A DNA stretch of 40,111 nucleotides, from assembly GCF_900142695.1 (NCBI RefSeq), contig NZ_FRBU01000029.1:1-40111 (forward strand), in the 5' to 3' direction. Position numbers and translations under genes: made by a program. Below are positions 7,523 to 16,391 of the stretch, piece by piece (within the stretch, counting starts at the first letter, position 1; each line of letters begins with the position of its first letter). The DNA comes from Flavobacterium xanthum. GTDB lineage: Bacteria > Bacteroidota > Bacteroidia > Flavobacteriales > Flavobacteriaceae. Under the pieces are notes generated by a model. It searched no databases. It was not told where the DNA came from and worked only from the letters and a program-made list of their open reading frames with translations.

Positions 7523-8657
7523 CTTTCTTTTTCCTCCCTTTAGGGCTGGGGCCAATAAAAAGACACTCAAGGCTATTTCCCAATCCTCAAACCGTGTAAC
7601 AAAGAAAGAATTCCTTCTTTTTTCTCCCTTTAGGGCTGGGGCCAAAAAAAGACACTTATGACTATTTTCCAATCCTCAAAACGTGTTACAAAAAAAGTAG
7701 TCATTTATTTTCCTCCCTTTAGGGCTGGGGCCAAAAAAAGATACTTATGACTATTTTCCAATCCTCAAAACGTGTTACAAAGAAAGAATTCCTTCTTTTT
7801 TCTCCCTTTAGGGCTGGGGCCAATAAAAAGACACTCAAGGCTATTTCCCAATCCTCAAACCGTGTAACAAAGAAAGAATTCCTTCTTTTTTCTCCCTTTA
7901 GGGCTGGGGCCAAAAAAAAGACACTCAAGGCTATTTTCCAATCCTCAAAACGTGTTACAAAAAAAGTAGTCATTTATTTTCCTCCCTTTAGGGCTGGGGC
8001 CAAAAAAAGACACTTATGACTATTTTCCAATCCTCAAAACGTGTTACAAAGAAAGAATTCCTTCTTTTTTCTCCCTTTAGGGCTGGGGCCAAAAAAAAGA
8101 TACTTAAGGCTATTTTCCAATCCTCAAACCGTATAACAAAGAAAGTATTCCTTCTTTTTTTCTCCTTTTAGGGCTGGAGTCAAAAAAAGAAAGTTGCTCT
8201 TCTTATCCAACCATTAAATCGTGTAACAACGAAAAATATGCGCTCTTTTTCCTCCCTTTAGGGCTGGGGCCAAAAAAAAGATACTCAAGGCTATTTTTCA
8301 ATCCTCAAATCGTTTAACAACGAAAAGTATTCGTTCTTTTTCCTCCCTTTAGGGATGAGGCCAATAAAAAGACACTCAAGGCTATTTCCCAATCCTCAAA
8401 ACGTGTTACAAAGAAAGTATTCTCTCTTTTTTCTCCCTTTAGGGCTGGGACCAAAAAAAAGATACTCAAGGCTATTTTTCAACCATTAAATCGTGTAACA
8501 ACGAAAAGTTTTCACTCTTTTTTCTCCCTTTAGGGCTGGGGCAAAAAAAAGATACTTAATGCTATTTTCCAATCCTCAAACCGTATATCAACGAAAAGTA
8601 TTTGCTCTTTTTTCTCCCTTTAGGGCTGGGGCCAAAAAAAGATACTTAATTCTATTT
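7523..8657. repeat. Thirteen-copy tandem array, unit 89-91 bp
   Basis: The conserved core CCCTTTAGGGCTGGGGCC recurs with its AGGG at 7542, 7632, 7721, 7810, 7900, 7990, 8079, 8170, 8260, 8351, 8441, 8532 and 8622. The rest of the unit is an A-rich tract, CAATCCTCAAA, CGTGTAACAA and a T-rich tract. CCCT-TT-AGGG is a small inverted repeat. Unit 4 is identical to unit 1, and units 5-6 are mosaics of 2-3. Units 7-13 are more diverged, so the array seems youngest near the Wzy-like gene. There are no unique spacers, so it is not CRISPR. Unit lengths of 89, 90 and 91 bp do not keep a reading frame. Confidence 0.9.
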
Positions 8658-8865
8658 TTACAGTCAAGCCCTAATCTTCAAATCCAGCAGGAAATATAAG
8701 CCTAATTTAAAATAAACGCCTTGTTTGACAGGTGTTTTACTGGTCATTCGCGAGCAGAATGAAATTATAGCACTAAAATGCAAAATTTGTTAAAAAATTT
8801 AACATATCTTAAATTTTCTTCGGGACAAAAACATTAAATTGCACTCCCATAAGTAAAGACCTGCC

Positions 8866-10260
8866 ATGTTTTCAGTTGACAAAATGCATTTTGAAATATC
8901 AGAGCGAAAGATGATCCTTCGACTTTTTGATGTTCTGTTCGTTTTGATGGCTTTATATGTTACTGGAAATGTATTTGCTTTTGACTATTTTGCAATTTCT
9001 GCCACTAATTATTACTGGACTATCGTTTTGGCGATTTACATTAATATATTTGGTACTATTTTCGAAATGTACAATCTTCAAGTGGCCAGCAACCAATTTC
9101 AAGTATTAAAAAGTACCCTTATTACTGTTTCTACAACCGTTTTAGTGTATTTGTTAACACCGTTTTTTTCGCCACAATTGCCTTCCAACCGACTTCAAAT
9201 CTTATTATTTTTTCTCGTCATTTTTCTCGCTGTATTTACATGGCGCATGCTGTATGTTACCTTTTTGGCATCGCATCGATTTTTCCAAAAAGCCATATTA
9301 ATTTGTGATCAGGAACAAGTGCAGGAGTTAATTTTAGGATTGGAAAATATCGATCCCCATTACAAGATAATTGGCTTTGTCAATACCGATGCCAGTGAAG
9401 AAGATATCGAAGAATATCATTATGTACAACACATCAAACGAGAGGATTTGTTTTCTTTTGTAAAAGAAAATGGGATATCTGAAATTGTGATTGCCTCACA
9501 GAAAACAGAGGGAATTACCCCTGATTTATACCAACAATTATTGTATTTGCTAGAATCGGGAAATATCATTCGGGAATATACACAAGTCTATGAGAGCATG
9601 ACCCAGCGCATCCCCGTACAGTATATGTCTCGGGATTTTTATCGTTTTTTTCCTTTTAGCCGAAGCAATCAAAATAAATTATACTTGCTCACTGCGCGAC
9701 TTTTTGAGATTACCGTTTCTGTGGCAGGTTTGGTGATAGGCCTGTTCCTGTTTCCGCTTATTTTGGTGGGCAATGCCATAGGAAATAGAGGTCGTTTATT
9801 TTATACACAGCAACGCGTTGGTAAAGATGGGATTGTTTTTGAAATCTTGAAATTTCGTACGATGGTGAAAAATGCGGAAAGGGACGGAGCTGTTTTTACC
9901 GTTATTAATGATTCCCGAGTGACTGTTTTTGGTCGGTTTTTACGCAAAACCCGAATAGATGAATTTCCTCAATTTATTAATATATTAAAGGGAGATATGG
10001 CAGTCATAGGACCGCGTCCAGAACGTCCTTTTTTTGTAAAAGAAATTGCTGAAATAATGCCTTTTTATGAAACGCGGCACATTATTAAACCAGGACTTAC
10101 TGGTTGGGCACAAGTCAATTATTCGTATGGAGAAACAATCAACGATAGTCTGATTAAACTACAATACGACCTGTATTATATCAAGCACCGTAGTATTTAT
10201 TTGGATTTAAATATTGCTTTTAAAACCATAACCACGGTCTTATTTTATAGGGGACAATAA
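8866..10260 (+). CDS. Polyprenyl-phosphate sugar-1-phosphate transferase (exopolysaccharide priming enzyme, WcaJ/WbaP-like)
   Basis: This 464-residue protein has four N-terminal membrane segments (about 15-125), a CoA-binding-like Rossmann domain (about 140-240) and a C-terminal bacterial sugar-transferase domain (PF02397). The domain shows KFRTMV at about 328, TRIDEFPQFINILKGDMA at about 361-378, GPRPERP at about 381-387 and the terminal LQYDLYYIKHRS. The family moves a hexose-1-phosphate from a nucleotide sugar to undecaprenyl phosphate, the first committed step of capsule or exopolysaccharide repeat-unit assembly. It lies downstream of two GT4s and a Wzy-like gene on the same strand, but 1.4 kb of repeats intervene, so it likely has its own promoter. 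An internal ATG at 8884 (MHFEISERK) is an alternative start. Confidence 0.9.
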   Translation: MFSVDKMHFEISERKMILRLFDVLFVLMALYVTGNVFAFDYFAISATNYYWTIVLAIYINIFGTIFEMYNLQVASNQFQVLKSTLITVSTTVLVYLLTPFFSPQLPSNRLQILLFFLVIFLAVFTWRMLYVTFLASHRFFQKAILICDQEQVQELILGLENIDPHYKIIGFVNTDASEEDIEEYHYVQHIKREDLFSFVKENGISEIVIASQKTEGITPDLYQQLLYLLESGNIIREYTQVYESMTQRIPVQYMSRDFYRFFPFSRSNQNKLYLLTARLFEITVSVAGLVIGLFLFPLILVGNAIGNRGRLFYTQQRVGKDGIVFEILKFRTMVKNAERDGAVFTVINDSRVTVFGRFLRKTRIDEFPQFINILKGDMAVIGPRPERPFFVKEIAEIMPFYETRHIIKPGLTGWAQVNYSYGETINDSLIKLQYDLYYIKHRSIYLDLNIAFKTITTVLFYRGQ

Positions 10261-10672
10261 GAATTGCAACACCATAAAGTACTTCTTTTTGCCTCAGGGT
10301 TATCTTGATTTAAGGTGTAAATTAAATGGAGCAGGTACGCTATACAATCTGAAACAGTTTGGTGCTAAAGTAATTCGGATATAAAGTGAAAGATTACGTA
10401 TGGATCCCAAATAGCGTTTATAACTAGGTACTTTTCGTGGCTCTCGATTTACCTACTATAAAAAATGCCTATAGTTTATAGCTTACAAAATCATTGCTAA
10501 TCGGTGAATCAGATATAAATTGTTCTGATGGATCGAAATCCAACTTCTTAAAATTGTAGACTATCCTCTCAATCTATCCACTTGCAGACCCTTGGTTCAA
10601 CTTAAAAAGGAACCCATTAGTGTTTAAAAAGCAGCCTCAATTAAGCACAAAGCAAATCATAAGAAGGTGATC
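10261..10672. other. About 410-bp gap, no gene seen
   Basis: The gap lies between the + priming transferase and the 3' end of the - DUF4105 gene, so it is a convergent intergenic region. All frames are short and interrupted. I see no clear strong hairpin terminator and no RNA gene. Confidence 0.5.
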
Positions 10673-11812
10673 TTAAATTACAATGGGAATGCGTTTTTTA
10701 TTTTGAATTGCCAGTCTGACTAAAAGTATAGCGCTAGTAATAACCATTGGTAAAACCAAAATCAGATGGGCTTTATTAATGATCAAAAAGAAATAGACTA
10801 CTAACGAGAGCAAATTAAACAAAGCTAATTGATAGATTCCTTTTTTATTTTTTGTCCAATAAAAATAAAGAAGGCCTAATAGAGTAGGGTTAAACAATAA
10901 GATATTGTAGTTGTAACCTAATTCGAGATGGGACGAATAGAACCCTACAAAAGTGAAGAAAACCCCTATTACCGCTATAAAGCTGAGGTAAAACAAGGCG
11001 ACGCTTTTCTTTTTTATGAAAATAATAAACAAAAGCAGTAAGATGTACGTGTAGGGATTATTCCACCAAGAAAAGGGAACCTCATTTTTAAATTCGATAA
11101 TCGTTTTACTTTCTAGGGCTAACGGATGGTTCTCAAAAGAAGCTTTTTTTAGGCTTTTTAGCAGTTCAAAAGGCAAGAAGAGCTGTGTTCCCAATTGATC
11201 TACTTTTTTGCCAAAGATGATACTGGTTCCTAATTTTTCATAAAAATGTCCGTAAAAATACGGATACAATATTGTTCTATAGGTAAGGTCAGTATCTGCA
11301 TTTTTTACAATAGCTGCAGTTCCAAGTGTTTTATTGATGATGGCAACGACCATCGAAGTACAGTTTTTGTCAATAAATTTGTAGGTGTAGTGACTCTCTC
11401 CCGAAGCTAAAGAGGTGTTTAAATTGTCAAACAGCTTTTGTTTTAATGGAGTCGCAATGTTGAGTTCCTGTTCATAAACAGATCTTTTTTCATAAAGATA
11501 CTGATTGATAAAATCAGGATAGGAATGTGCTACGGCAAAATACTGCAAGTCTCCTTTTATGAATTTCATCACAAAATTAGGGGTATTGAAGTCAAAAGCG
11601 CCATAATTATAAATCACATCAACGGAACTGGCTGTATCCTGTACTCGAATTGCAGTATGTCCAAAAAGAGAGTATGATTCGTTGCCAGTTCCACAGGTAA
11701 TGACACTGACTTTTGCGTTTTTTGACAATTGGATATTTTGTCCGAAACTATAATTGATACTGAAAAAAAGAAGTATTAGTAATGTGATTTTTTTTAATAA
11801 AGAAGCGTTCAT
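10673..11812 (-). CDS. DUF4105 domain membrane protein
   Basis: This 379-residue protein has a signal-like N-terminus (residues 1-24, ending SFGQ). It carries a DUF4105 domain (about 30-240: VSVITCGTGNESYSLFGHTA, YNYGAFDF, KNCTSMV) and four or five C-terminal hydrophobic helices from about 250 on. DUF4105 is a probable cysteine-dependent fold common in Bacteroidota envelopes. The C in FIDKNCTSMV with the upstream FGHTAIR resembles a papain-like or NlpC-like arrangement; that is my inference. A PorV/PorQ-type gene lies upstream on the same strand. Confidence 0.8.
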   Translation of the reverse strand: MNASLLKKITLLILLFFSINYSFGQNIQLSKNAKVSVITCGTGNESYSLFGHTAIRVQDTASSVDVIYNYGAFDFNTPNFVMKFIKGDLQYFAVAHSYPDFINQYLYEKRSVYEQELNIATPLKQKLFDNLNTSLASGESHYTYKFIDKNCTSMVVAIINKTLGTAAIVKNADTDLTYRTILYPYFYGHFYEKLGTSIIFGKKVDQLGTQLFLPFELLKSLKKASFENHPLALESKTIIEFKNEVPFSWWNNPYTYILLLLFIIFIKKKSVALFYLSFIAVIGVFFTFVGFYSSHLELGYNYNILLFNPTLLGLLYFYWTKNKKGIYQLALFNLLSLVVYFFLIINKAHLILVLPMVITSAILLVRLAIQNKKRIPIVI

Positions 11813-11896
11813 TCGTTGGTAGTTAAAAGGGTAAAAGTCGGTAGTTGTTAGTATTAAATTAAAATGACCACTATTCTACTGGTGTGTTTTTTTATG

Positions 11897-11904
11897 CAAA
11901 GATA
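11897..11904 (-). promoter_or_regulatory. Putative -7 element for the DUF4105 gene
   Basis: The minus strand reads TATCTTTG, an exact TAnnTTTG -7 match. No well-spaced TTTG is found (nearest has a 23-bp spacer). The leader to the ATG at 11812 would be about 77 nt. Confidence 0.4.
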
Positions 11905-12039
11905 CTCAAAGAAAGAAAATACACAGACAAAGTTTTCAAGTTATACAGGAAACCGATGGAATCGAAAAGGTTTCAAATCAAGGTACTGGAAATAGGAGAA
12001 GATTCAGCAGCGGTTTTTACTTCCAAAGGTGCTTGTAAA

Positions 12040-13119
12040 TTAGTTTCTAAACATTCCCAAATCAACTTTTACAGAAAAAATATTAGAATACAAAGCCGCA
12101 CTTTGATTGCCCAAATCGGTCAAAGCATAATCTATTTGGATGCCTTTGTATTTAAAACCCAAACCAATATTGGGTTGGAAACCTACCTTTTGTGTGCTGT
12201 CTAATTGCTGTATGTTTTGGAAATTTCCAACGCCCGCTCGAACGAAAACCAAATCAGTATAACCAAATTCGAATCCCAAAGCTGGATCGATACTAACAAA
12301 ATCACTAGCAATAAGATCATTAGTTCTAGTAAAACGCATATTAATATTGGCTGCAGCCAAAATACTATAATCGTACCGAATGATAAATTTCTTAGCGATT
12401 CCTAATTGCGCTTTTGGAGCCGTAATCTCCGTGCTTTCTGGTAATTCCTGATTTTCTCCGGGAATGGCATTCGCAATTTTCCCATATTCGTCTTCATCTA
12501 TATTCCAAACATTGTACGTTGTTGTGATATCGCGAAGCATCAAACCAAATTGCCAATTGTTTTTTTCGAATTGCAGTCCAAAATCAAAACCAAATCCCCA
12601 AGAATTAGCGAAGTTTCCAATAATCCGCCGAATCACTTTGGCATTGACGCCATATTGAAATCCAGCAACAGGGAGTTTTCGCGCATAAGAAAAAGTAAAT
12701 CCATAATCAGCGGTCGAAAAGAGACTAATGCGATTGTAATCGATATTGCCTTGACTGTCTATTAATTCGGTGGTATTTAAAATGTCATCTACCCCAAACC
12801 GAATTAACGAAATTCCCCATGCACTGCGATCATCAATTGGGCTGGCATAAGCCAAATAATCATATTGGGCAATGTTAGCAAAATAATTAGCGTGCATTAC
12901 GGCTACCTCATGGTCTTCCAGATGGATGAGGCCAGCGGGATTCCAATAGCCAGAACTGACATCTTTTGTAGCGGCCACAACGGTATTGGACATACCCAAT
13001 GCAGCGGCATCAACGCCGATGTTCATAAACTCATTCGAGTATTTCCTGACGGCTTGACTGTACGTTACCGCACTGACCAAAAGTAGCGCTAAGAGTAAAC
13101 TTTTTTTCAAGGGTATCAT
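12040..13119 (-). CDS. PorV/PorQ-family outer-membrane protein
   Basis: This 359-residue protein has a signal peptide (about 1-23, ending TYSQA). It then shows the family opening NIGVDAAALGMSNTVVAA, then KDVSSGYWNPAGL, and a run of amphipathic strands ending in an aromatic-rich C-terminus (SVKVDLGMFRN). This is the FadL-like beta-barrel UPF0164/PorV/PorQ group of Bacteroidota. PorV and PorQ proper serve the type IX secretion system; many paralogues have no assigned role, and no other T9SS gene is nearby. I therefore do not assign PorV itself. Confidence 0.78.
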   Translation of the reverse strand: MIPLKKSLLLALLLVSAVTYSQAVRKYSNEFMNIGVDAAALGMSNTVVAATKDVSSGYWNPAGLIHLEDHEVAVMHANYFANIAQYDYLAYASPIDDRSAWGISLIRFGVDDILNTTELIDSQGNIDYNRISLFSTADYGFTFSYARKLPVAGFQYGVNAKVIRRIIGNFANSWGFGFDFGLQFEKNNWQFGLMLRDITTTYNVWNIDEDEYGKIANAIPGENQELPESTEITAPKAQLGIAKKFIIRYDYSILAAANINMRFTRTNDLIASDFVSIDPALGFEFGYTDLVFVRAGVGNFQNIQQLDSTQKVGFQPNIGLGFKYKGIQIDYALTDLGNQSAALYSNIFSVKVDLGMFRN

Positions 13120-13582
13120 TTTACAAATGGAAAGGCTGTTTAATTTTTATCAAAAATATAATTTTTTACTGAGGTTATTTATTCCTTTTACCAAATAAAT
13201 CGACAATGGATTAACAATCATCAAATAAAGGGGTTGAAAACACTTTTTATAAGCATATTCTCCTTTTAATGAATGGATTTATTGTCCTTTAAACCGTAAG
13301 TCGTTTCATCTCAAGAGAAAAGAAGCGCGATGAGGTAAAGCAGGTATAAAACTTTTTTAAAACCCAAATTTCCAGACGACTAGGATTTAAAATAAGTAGG
13401 CTTGCTCTGTAAAATCAAGGTTTTTAACTTACTTTTTATCTTTTATGAAAAGGGGTTTTTTTGTTTTTTTATTCCCTGTAAAGGGTTGTGTCGCTCGTTT
13501 TGGTTAAAATCTCCAGTAAAAAACGTTCTTTCGCGCTACTTATTATATTAAATTTGCCAACTTTGGTTCCTTAAACTACTTT
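13120..13582. other. About 460-bp divergent intergenic region
   Basis: This region lies between the divergent PorV-like (-) and pssA (+) genes. It holds minus-strand TATTTTTG (13158-13151) and plus-strand TAAATTTG (13549-13556), which are -7-like boxes for the two genes. The middle is low-complexity T/A-rich DNA; I see no gene or RNA. Confidence 0.5.
13549..13556 (+). promoter_or_regulatory. Putative -7 element for pssA
   Basis: TAAATTTG matches TAnnTTTG exactly and lies 26 bp before the pssA ATG, giving a short leader. At the -33 position there is only TTTC, a partial match. Confidence 0.45.
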
Positions 13583-14302
13583 ATGATGAATATTAAAAAG
13601 CATATCCCGAATATAATTACTTTGCTTAATCTTTTTTGTGGCTGTATCGCCTTAGTGTTTGCTTTTAACGAAGACTTTGAGATGGCTTTTTATTTCGTTT
13701 GTCTGGGTATATTTTTAGACTTTTTTGATGGCTTTTTTGCTCGATTATTCCACGTTTCCAGTCCGTTAGGATTGCAATTGGATTCTTTAGCTGATATGGT
13801 AACCAGCGGAGTGGTTCCAGGTTTAGTGATGTTCCAAATGATGATTAGCCACACATCGACTGCAGCGGCGGGTCATTTGCAGTTTTTTCCTTATCTGGGA
13901 TTTATAATTGCGCTGGGCTCCTGCTACCGTCTCGCTAATTTTAATATTGATACCCGTCAAACAGATTCTTTTATTGGCTTGCCTACGCCGGCTAATGCGC
14001 TGTTTATTTTAAGCCTGCCTTTAGTTTTAAAATATACCGACTCCTTAATTATTGTGGAGCTTTTGACGAATCCTTGGTTTTTGTTGGTACTTACCTTTTT
14101 GAGTGCTTACATGTTGAATGCTGAAATCCCCTTGTTTTCTTTGAAAATCAAGAAATTTAGTTTCAAAGAAAATGCGCTTCAATTTGCCTTTTTAATGGTG
14201 TCCCTTTTATTGTTAGTTTTCTTTCAGTACTTAGGAATTCCTTTATTAATTCTTTTTTATGTTTGTTTGTCGGTAGTGAATAACAAAGTACTAAAAAAGT
14301 AG
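13583..14302 (+). CDS. pssA: CDP-diacylglycerol--serine O-phosphatidyltransferase
   Basis: This 239-residue membrane protein carries the complete CDP-alcohol phosphotransferase motif D49-G50-x2-A53-R54-x8-G63-x3-D67-x3-D71. It joins serine to CDP-diacylglycerol to make phosphatidylserine, the precursor of phosphatidylethanolamine. About six to eight hydrophobic helices surround the motif. The N-terminus (KKHIPNIITLLNLFCGCIAL) is typical of the Bacillus/Bacteroidota PssA type. ATGs at 13583 and 13586 are both possible. The GH25 gene begins 8 bp after its stop and is probably co-transcribed. Confidence 0.88.
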   Translation: MMNIKKHIPNIITLLNLFCGCIALVFAFNEDFEMAFYFVCLGIFLDFFDGFFARLFHVSSPLGLQLDSLADMVTSGVVPGLVMFQMMISHTSTAAAGHLQFFPYLGFIIALGSCYRLANFNIDTRQTDSFIGLPTPANALFILSLPLVLKYTDSLIIVELLTNPWFLLVLTFLSAYMLNAEIPLFSLKIKKFSFKENALQFAFLMVSLLLLVFFQYLGIPLLILFYVCLSVVNNKVLKK

Positions 14303-14310
14303 TTTTTTAA

Positions 14311-15174
14311 ATGAGAAAACAAACAGTCCGAAGAAAAACTACAGTGGTTCGCAAGTCCAAAAAGAAAGCTTCCGTTTTCTCTGGGAAGCTTGTACGCTAT
14401 TCGATTGTTGCTTTTTTGATTGCATTGTTAATTGGTAGCGGTTTTCATTATCGAAATGGTTTAGCCTATTATTTAGGGTTTAAGTCGGACAAAGCCAGTA
14501 GAGCCGAGAGTGAAGACAAGCGGATTTCTGATGTCCGTAATTTTCAGGTTCTTGAAAAACACCAGGGTAAAAGTATTGGGATAGATGTGTCAGAATACCA
14601 AGGTAAAATCAGTTGGTCTTATGTAGATACATTAGAAAAAAAGTATCCGATACATTTTGTATTTATTCGTGCTACGGTAGGTAAAGACCGCAAAGACCGT
14701 CAGTTTGATACGAATTGGCTTGGCGCCAAAGAAAACAAAATGATTCGGGGAGCCTATCATTATTACCGTCCCAACGAGAATTCATTGGAACAAGCCGAAC
14801 TCTTCATAACTACTGTTCGTCTTCAAAAAGGGGATTTACCACCTGTTTTAGATATTGAAAAATTACCTAGAAACCAATCAATCGCTAATCTGAAATTAGG
14901 ACTGAAACGCTGGTTGAAAGCAGTGGAAGCACACTACGGTGTAAAACCTATTATTTACACGGGAGAGCGCTATTATGATGATTTTTTAAAAGAAGAATTC
15001 AGCGATTACCTTTTTTGGATTGCCAATTATAACTTTTACAGAGAGGAAATAGGATCGGATTGGCTCTTCTGGCAATTCACGGAGAAAGCCTCAATTCCAG
15101 GAATCAAAGGCAATGTCGATGTCAATATTTACAATGGTGATGTACAGCAGTTGCGGTATATTACTGTGGAGTAG
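14311..15174 (+). CDS. Membrane-anchored GH25 lysozyme-like protein
   Basis: This 287-residue protein has a very basic N-terminus (1-20), one transmembrane helix (about 29-45) and a GH25 domain: GIDVSEYQG at 90-98, FIRATVG at 118-124, GAYHYYRP at 147-154 and DIE at 181-183 in PPVLDIEK, holding the family's catalytic acidic pair. GH25 enzymes cleave N-acetylmuramyl beta-1,4 bonds in peptidoglycan. The anchored, cellular context suggests wall remodelling rather than phage lysis; no phage genes are nearby. It lies 8 bp after pssA. Confidence 0.85.
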   Translation: MRKQTVRRKTTVVRKSKKKASVFSGKLVRYSIVAFLIALLIGSGFHYRNGLAYYLGFKSDKASRAESEDKRISDVRNFQVLEKHQGKSIGIDVSEYQGKISWSYVDTLEKKYPIHFVFIRATVGKDRKDRQFDTNWLGAKENKMIRGAYHYYRPNENSLEQAELFITTVRLQKGDLPPVLDIEKLPRNQSIANLKLGLKRWLKAVEAHYGVKPIIYTGERYYDDFLKEEFSDYLFWIANYNFYREEIGSDWLFWQFTEKASIPGIKGNVDVNIYNGDVQQLRYITVE

Positions 15175-15180
15175 TTGTAA

Positions 15181-15195
15181 GTATTCAGCTGACAG
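15181..15195 (+). repeat. CAGT-rich gene-end motif after the GH25 gene
   Basis: GTATTCAGCTGACAG lies just after the GH25 stop. It belongs to a group of degenerate CAGT/TTCAGT tracts found at the 3' ends of five genes in this window, each in the sense direction of its gene. Confidence 0.5.
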
Positions 15196-15211
15196 CGATT
15201 CGTTAATACTC

Positions 15212-15580
15212 TTAAATGGTTACTCCGAACTTTTGAAGATTTAAAATCATGTAATTAATTAGTTTTCCCACTTCATTGCTTACGTTTAACAATTCGCTGT
15301 ACATACTTTCGCTTGTATAGTTGTATTTAAGTGAAAACTCCAACCAGACTTGTGTTTCTGAGTTTTAAGCATCGGAATCAGTTAATTTACTATGAAAATG
15401 TTTAGGATAAACTCTTTTTCTCTAAGCTTCTTCACTATTAGCGGGAACACTTCTAGAGGAACGTCTGATTTGGTCGGTTAAAGAATATATTTCTTCTTTT
15501 GGAAAAGATTTTGTTATTTCAAAGATTGTCATGGCTAATTAGAATGATTTCTGATACGCTAATAGGTCTTGGAATTACAT
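15212..15580 (-). pseudogene. Four-helix-bundle protein (23S rRNA IVS-type), killed by nonsense changes
   Basis: In one continuous minus-strand frame from an ATG at 15580 the product reads M*FQDLLAYQKSF*LAMTIF, continues EITKSFPKEEIYSLTDQIRR and SSRSVPANSEEA, and ends NEVGKLINYMILNLQKFGVT. This is the complete S23/four-helix-bundle family pattern (YSLTDQIRRSSRSV is diagnostic). In-frame stops occur at 15577-15575, 15541-15539, 15424-15422 and 15367-15365. No frameshift is needed over about 122 codons. The function of the intact family is unknown; members occur as rRNA intervening sequences and as free genes. Confidence 0.8.
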
Positions 15581-15603
15581 ATTGTATTTTTTATAATTGA
15601 TTC

Positions 15604-15645
15604 ACTACTACTAAATACTGAACACTGACGACTGAACAATAACCA
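15604..15645 (-). repeat. CAGT-rich gene-end motif after lptB
   Basis: Read on the minus strand, this tract just after the lptB stop contains GTTCAGTCGTCAGTGTTCAG and then TATTTAGTAGTAG. It is the longest of the degenerate CAGT tracts seen at gene ends here. Confidence 0.55.
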
Positions 15646-15650
15646 CTTTT

Positions 15651-16391
15651 CTAAAACTCCAATTTCTTCTTTCTTAATTCAAAATTTTGTCCAAGATATA
15701 CTCGTCGCACCATTTCGTCCTCTACTAGTTCTTCAGGAATCCCTGCTTTTAAGATGCCACCTTCAAACATAAGGTAGGTTTTATCGGTAATGGCTAGGGT
15801 TTCTTGAACATTATGATCCGTAATCAAAATTCCTATATTCTTGTTTTTTAATTGCGCTACAATACGCTGAATGTCTTCTACCGCTACTGGATCGACACCA
15901 GCAAAAGGTTCATCTAGCAATATAAATTTTGGATCGGTTGCCAAACAGCGCGCAATTTCAGTACGACGGCGTTCTCCTCCAGAAAGCAAATCCCCACGGT
16001 TAGTCCGAATGTGTTCCAAGCTAAACTCATCAATCAAGCTTTCCATTTTTGCTACTTGTTCCGCTTTGGAAAGTTTGGTCAATTGCAAAACGCTTAATAT
16101 ATTGTCTTCGATACTCAACTTTCTGAAAACAGAGGCTTCTTGTGCCAAATATCCAATTCCCTGCTGTGCTCTTTTATACATCGGATAATCGGTGATATTC
16201 AAGTCATCAAGAAAAATATTGCCTGAATTTGGTTTAACCAATCCCACAATCATGTAAAAAGAGGTTGTTTTTCCGGCACCGTTAGGACCTAAAAGTCCAA
16301 CGATTTCACCTTGATTCACCTCTACCGAAATGCCTTTGACAACACTACGTCCTTTATAGGTTTTGATTAGATTTTCGGCTCTTAATTTCAT
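15651..16391 (-). CDS. lptB: LPS export ABC transporter ATP-binding protein LptB
   Basis: This 246-residue ABC ATPase has Walker A GPNGAGKTT at 35-43, a Q-loop near YLAQEASVFRKLS (81-93), signature LSGGE at 136-140, Walker B ILLDEP at 157-162 and the switch H193 in TDHNVQETL. The YLAQEASVFRKL and RRRTEIARCLA strings are typical of LptB. With LptF and LptG (not in the window) it powers extraction of LPS from the inner membrane. It lies about 330 bp downstream of the CMD gene, in the same direction as the kpsF-tatC-CMD group. Length is about that of the family (240 residues). Confidence 0.92.
   Translation of the reverse strand: MKLRAENLIKTYKGRSVVKGISVEVNQGEIVGLLGPNGAGKTTSFYMIVGLVKPNSGNIFLDDLNITDYPMYKRAQQGIGYLAQEASVFRKLSIEDNILSVLQLTKLSKAEQVAKMESLIDEFSLEHIRTNRGDLLSGGERRRTEIARCLATDPKFILLDEPFAGVDPVAVEDIQRIVAQLKNKNIGILITDHNVQETLAITDKTYLMFEGGILKAGIPEELVEDEMVRRVYLGQNFELRKKKLEF

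Noticed and set aside
7719..8019. Open frames on both strands through the tandem array with a 30-residue period
   Set aside because: The period is near 90 bp, so frames open by chance for three units. Units of 89 and 91 bp break the frame, and both strands are open equally.
7523..8657. Possible CRISPR array
   Set aside because: The whole 90-bp unit is repeated, with no unique spacers and no cas genes nearby.
11884..12204. Plus-strand frame of 106 codons overlapping the PorV-like 3' end
   Set aside because: Mostly antisense to a clear outer-membrane protein gene; the part outside it is low-complexity.
12040..13119. Assignment as PorV of the type IX secretion system
   Set aside because: The family fit is good but no T9SS genes are nearby, and paralogues of unknown role are common, so only the family name is given.
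14311..15174. Phage endolysin
   Set aside because: It has a transmembrane anchor and is paired with pssA; no holin or structural phage genes exist in the window.
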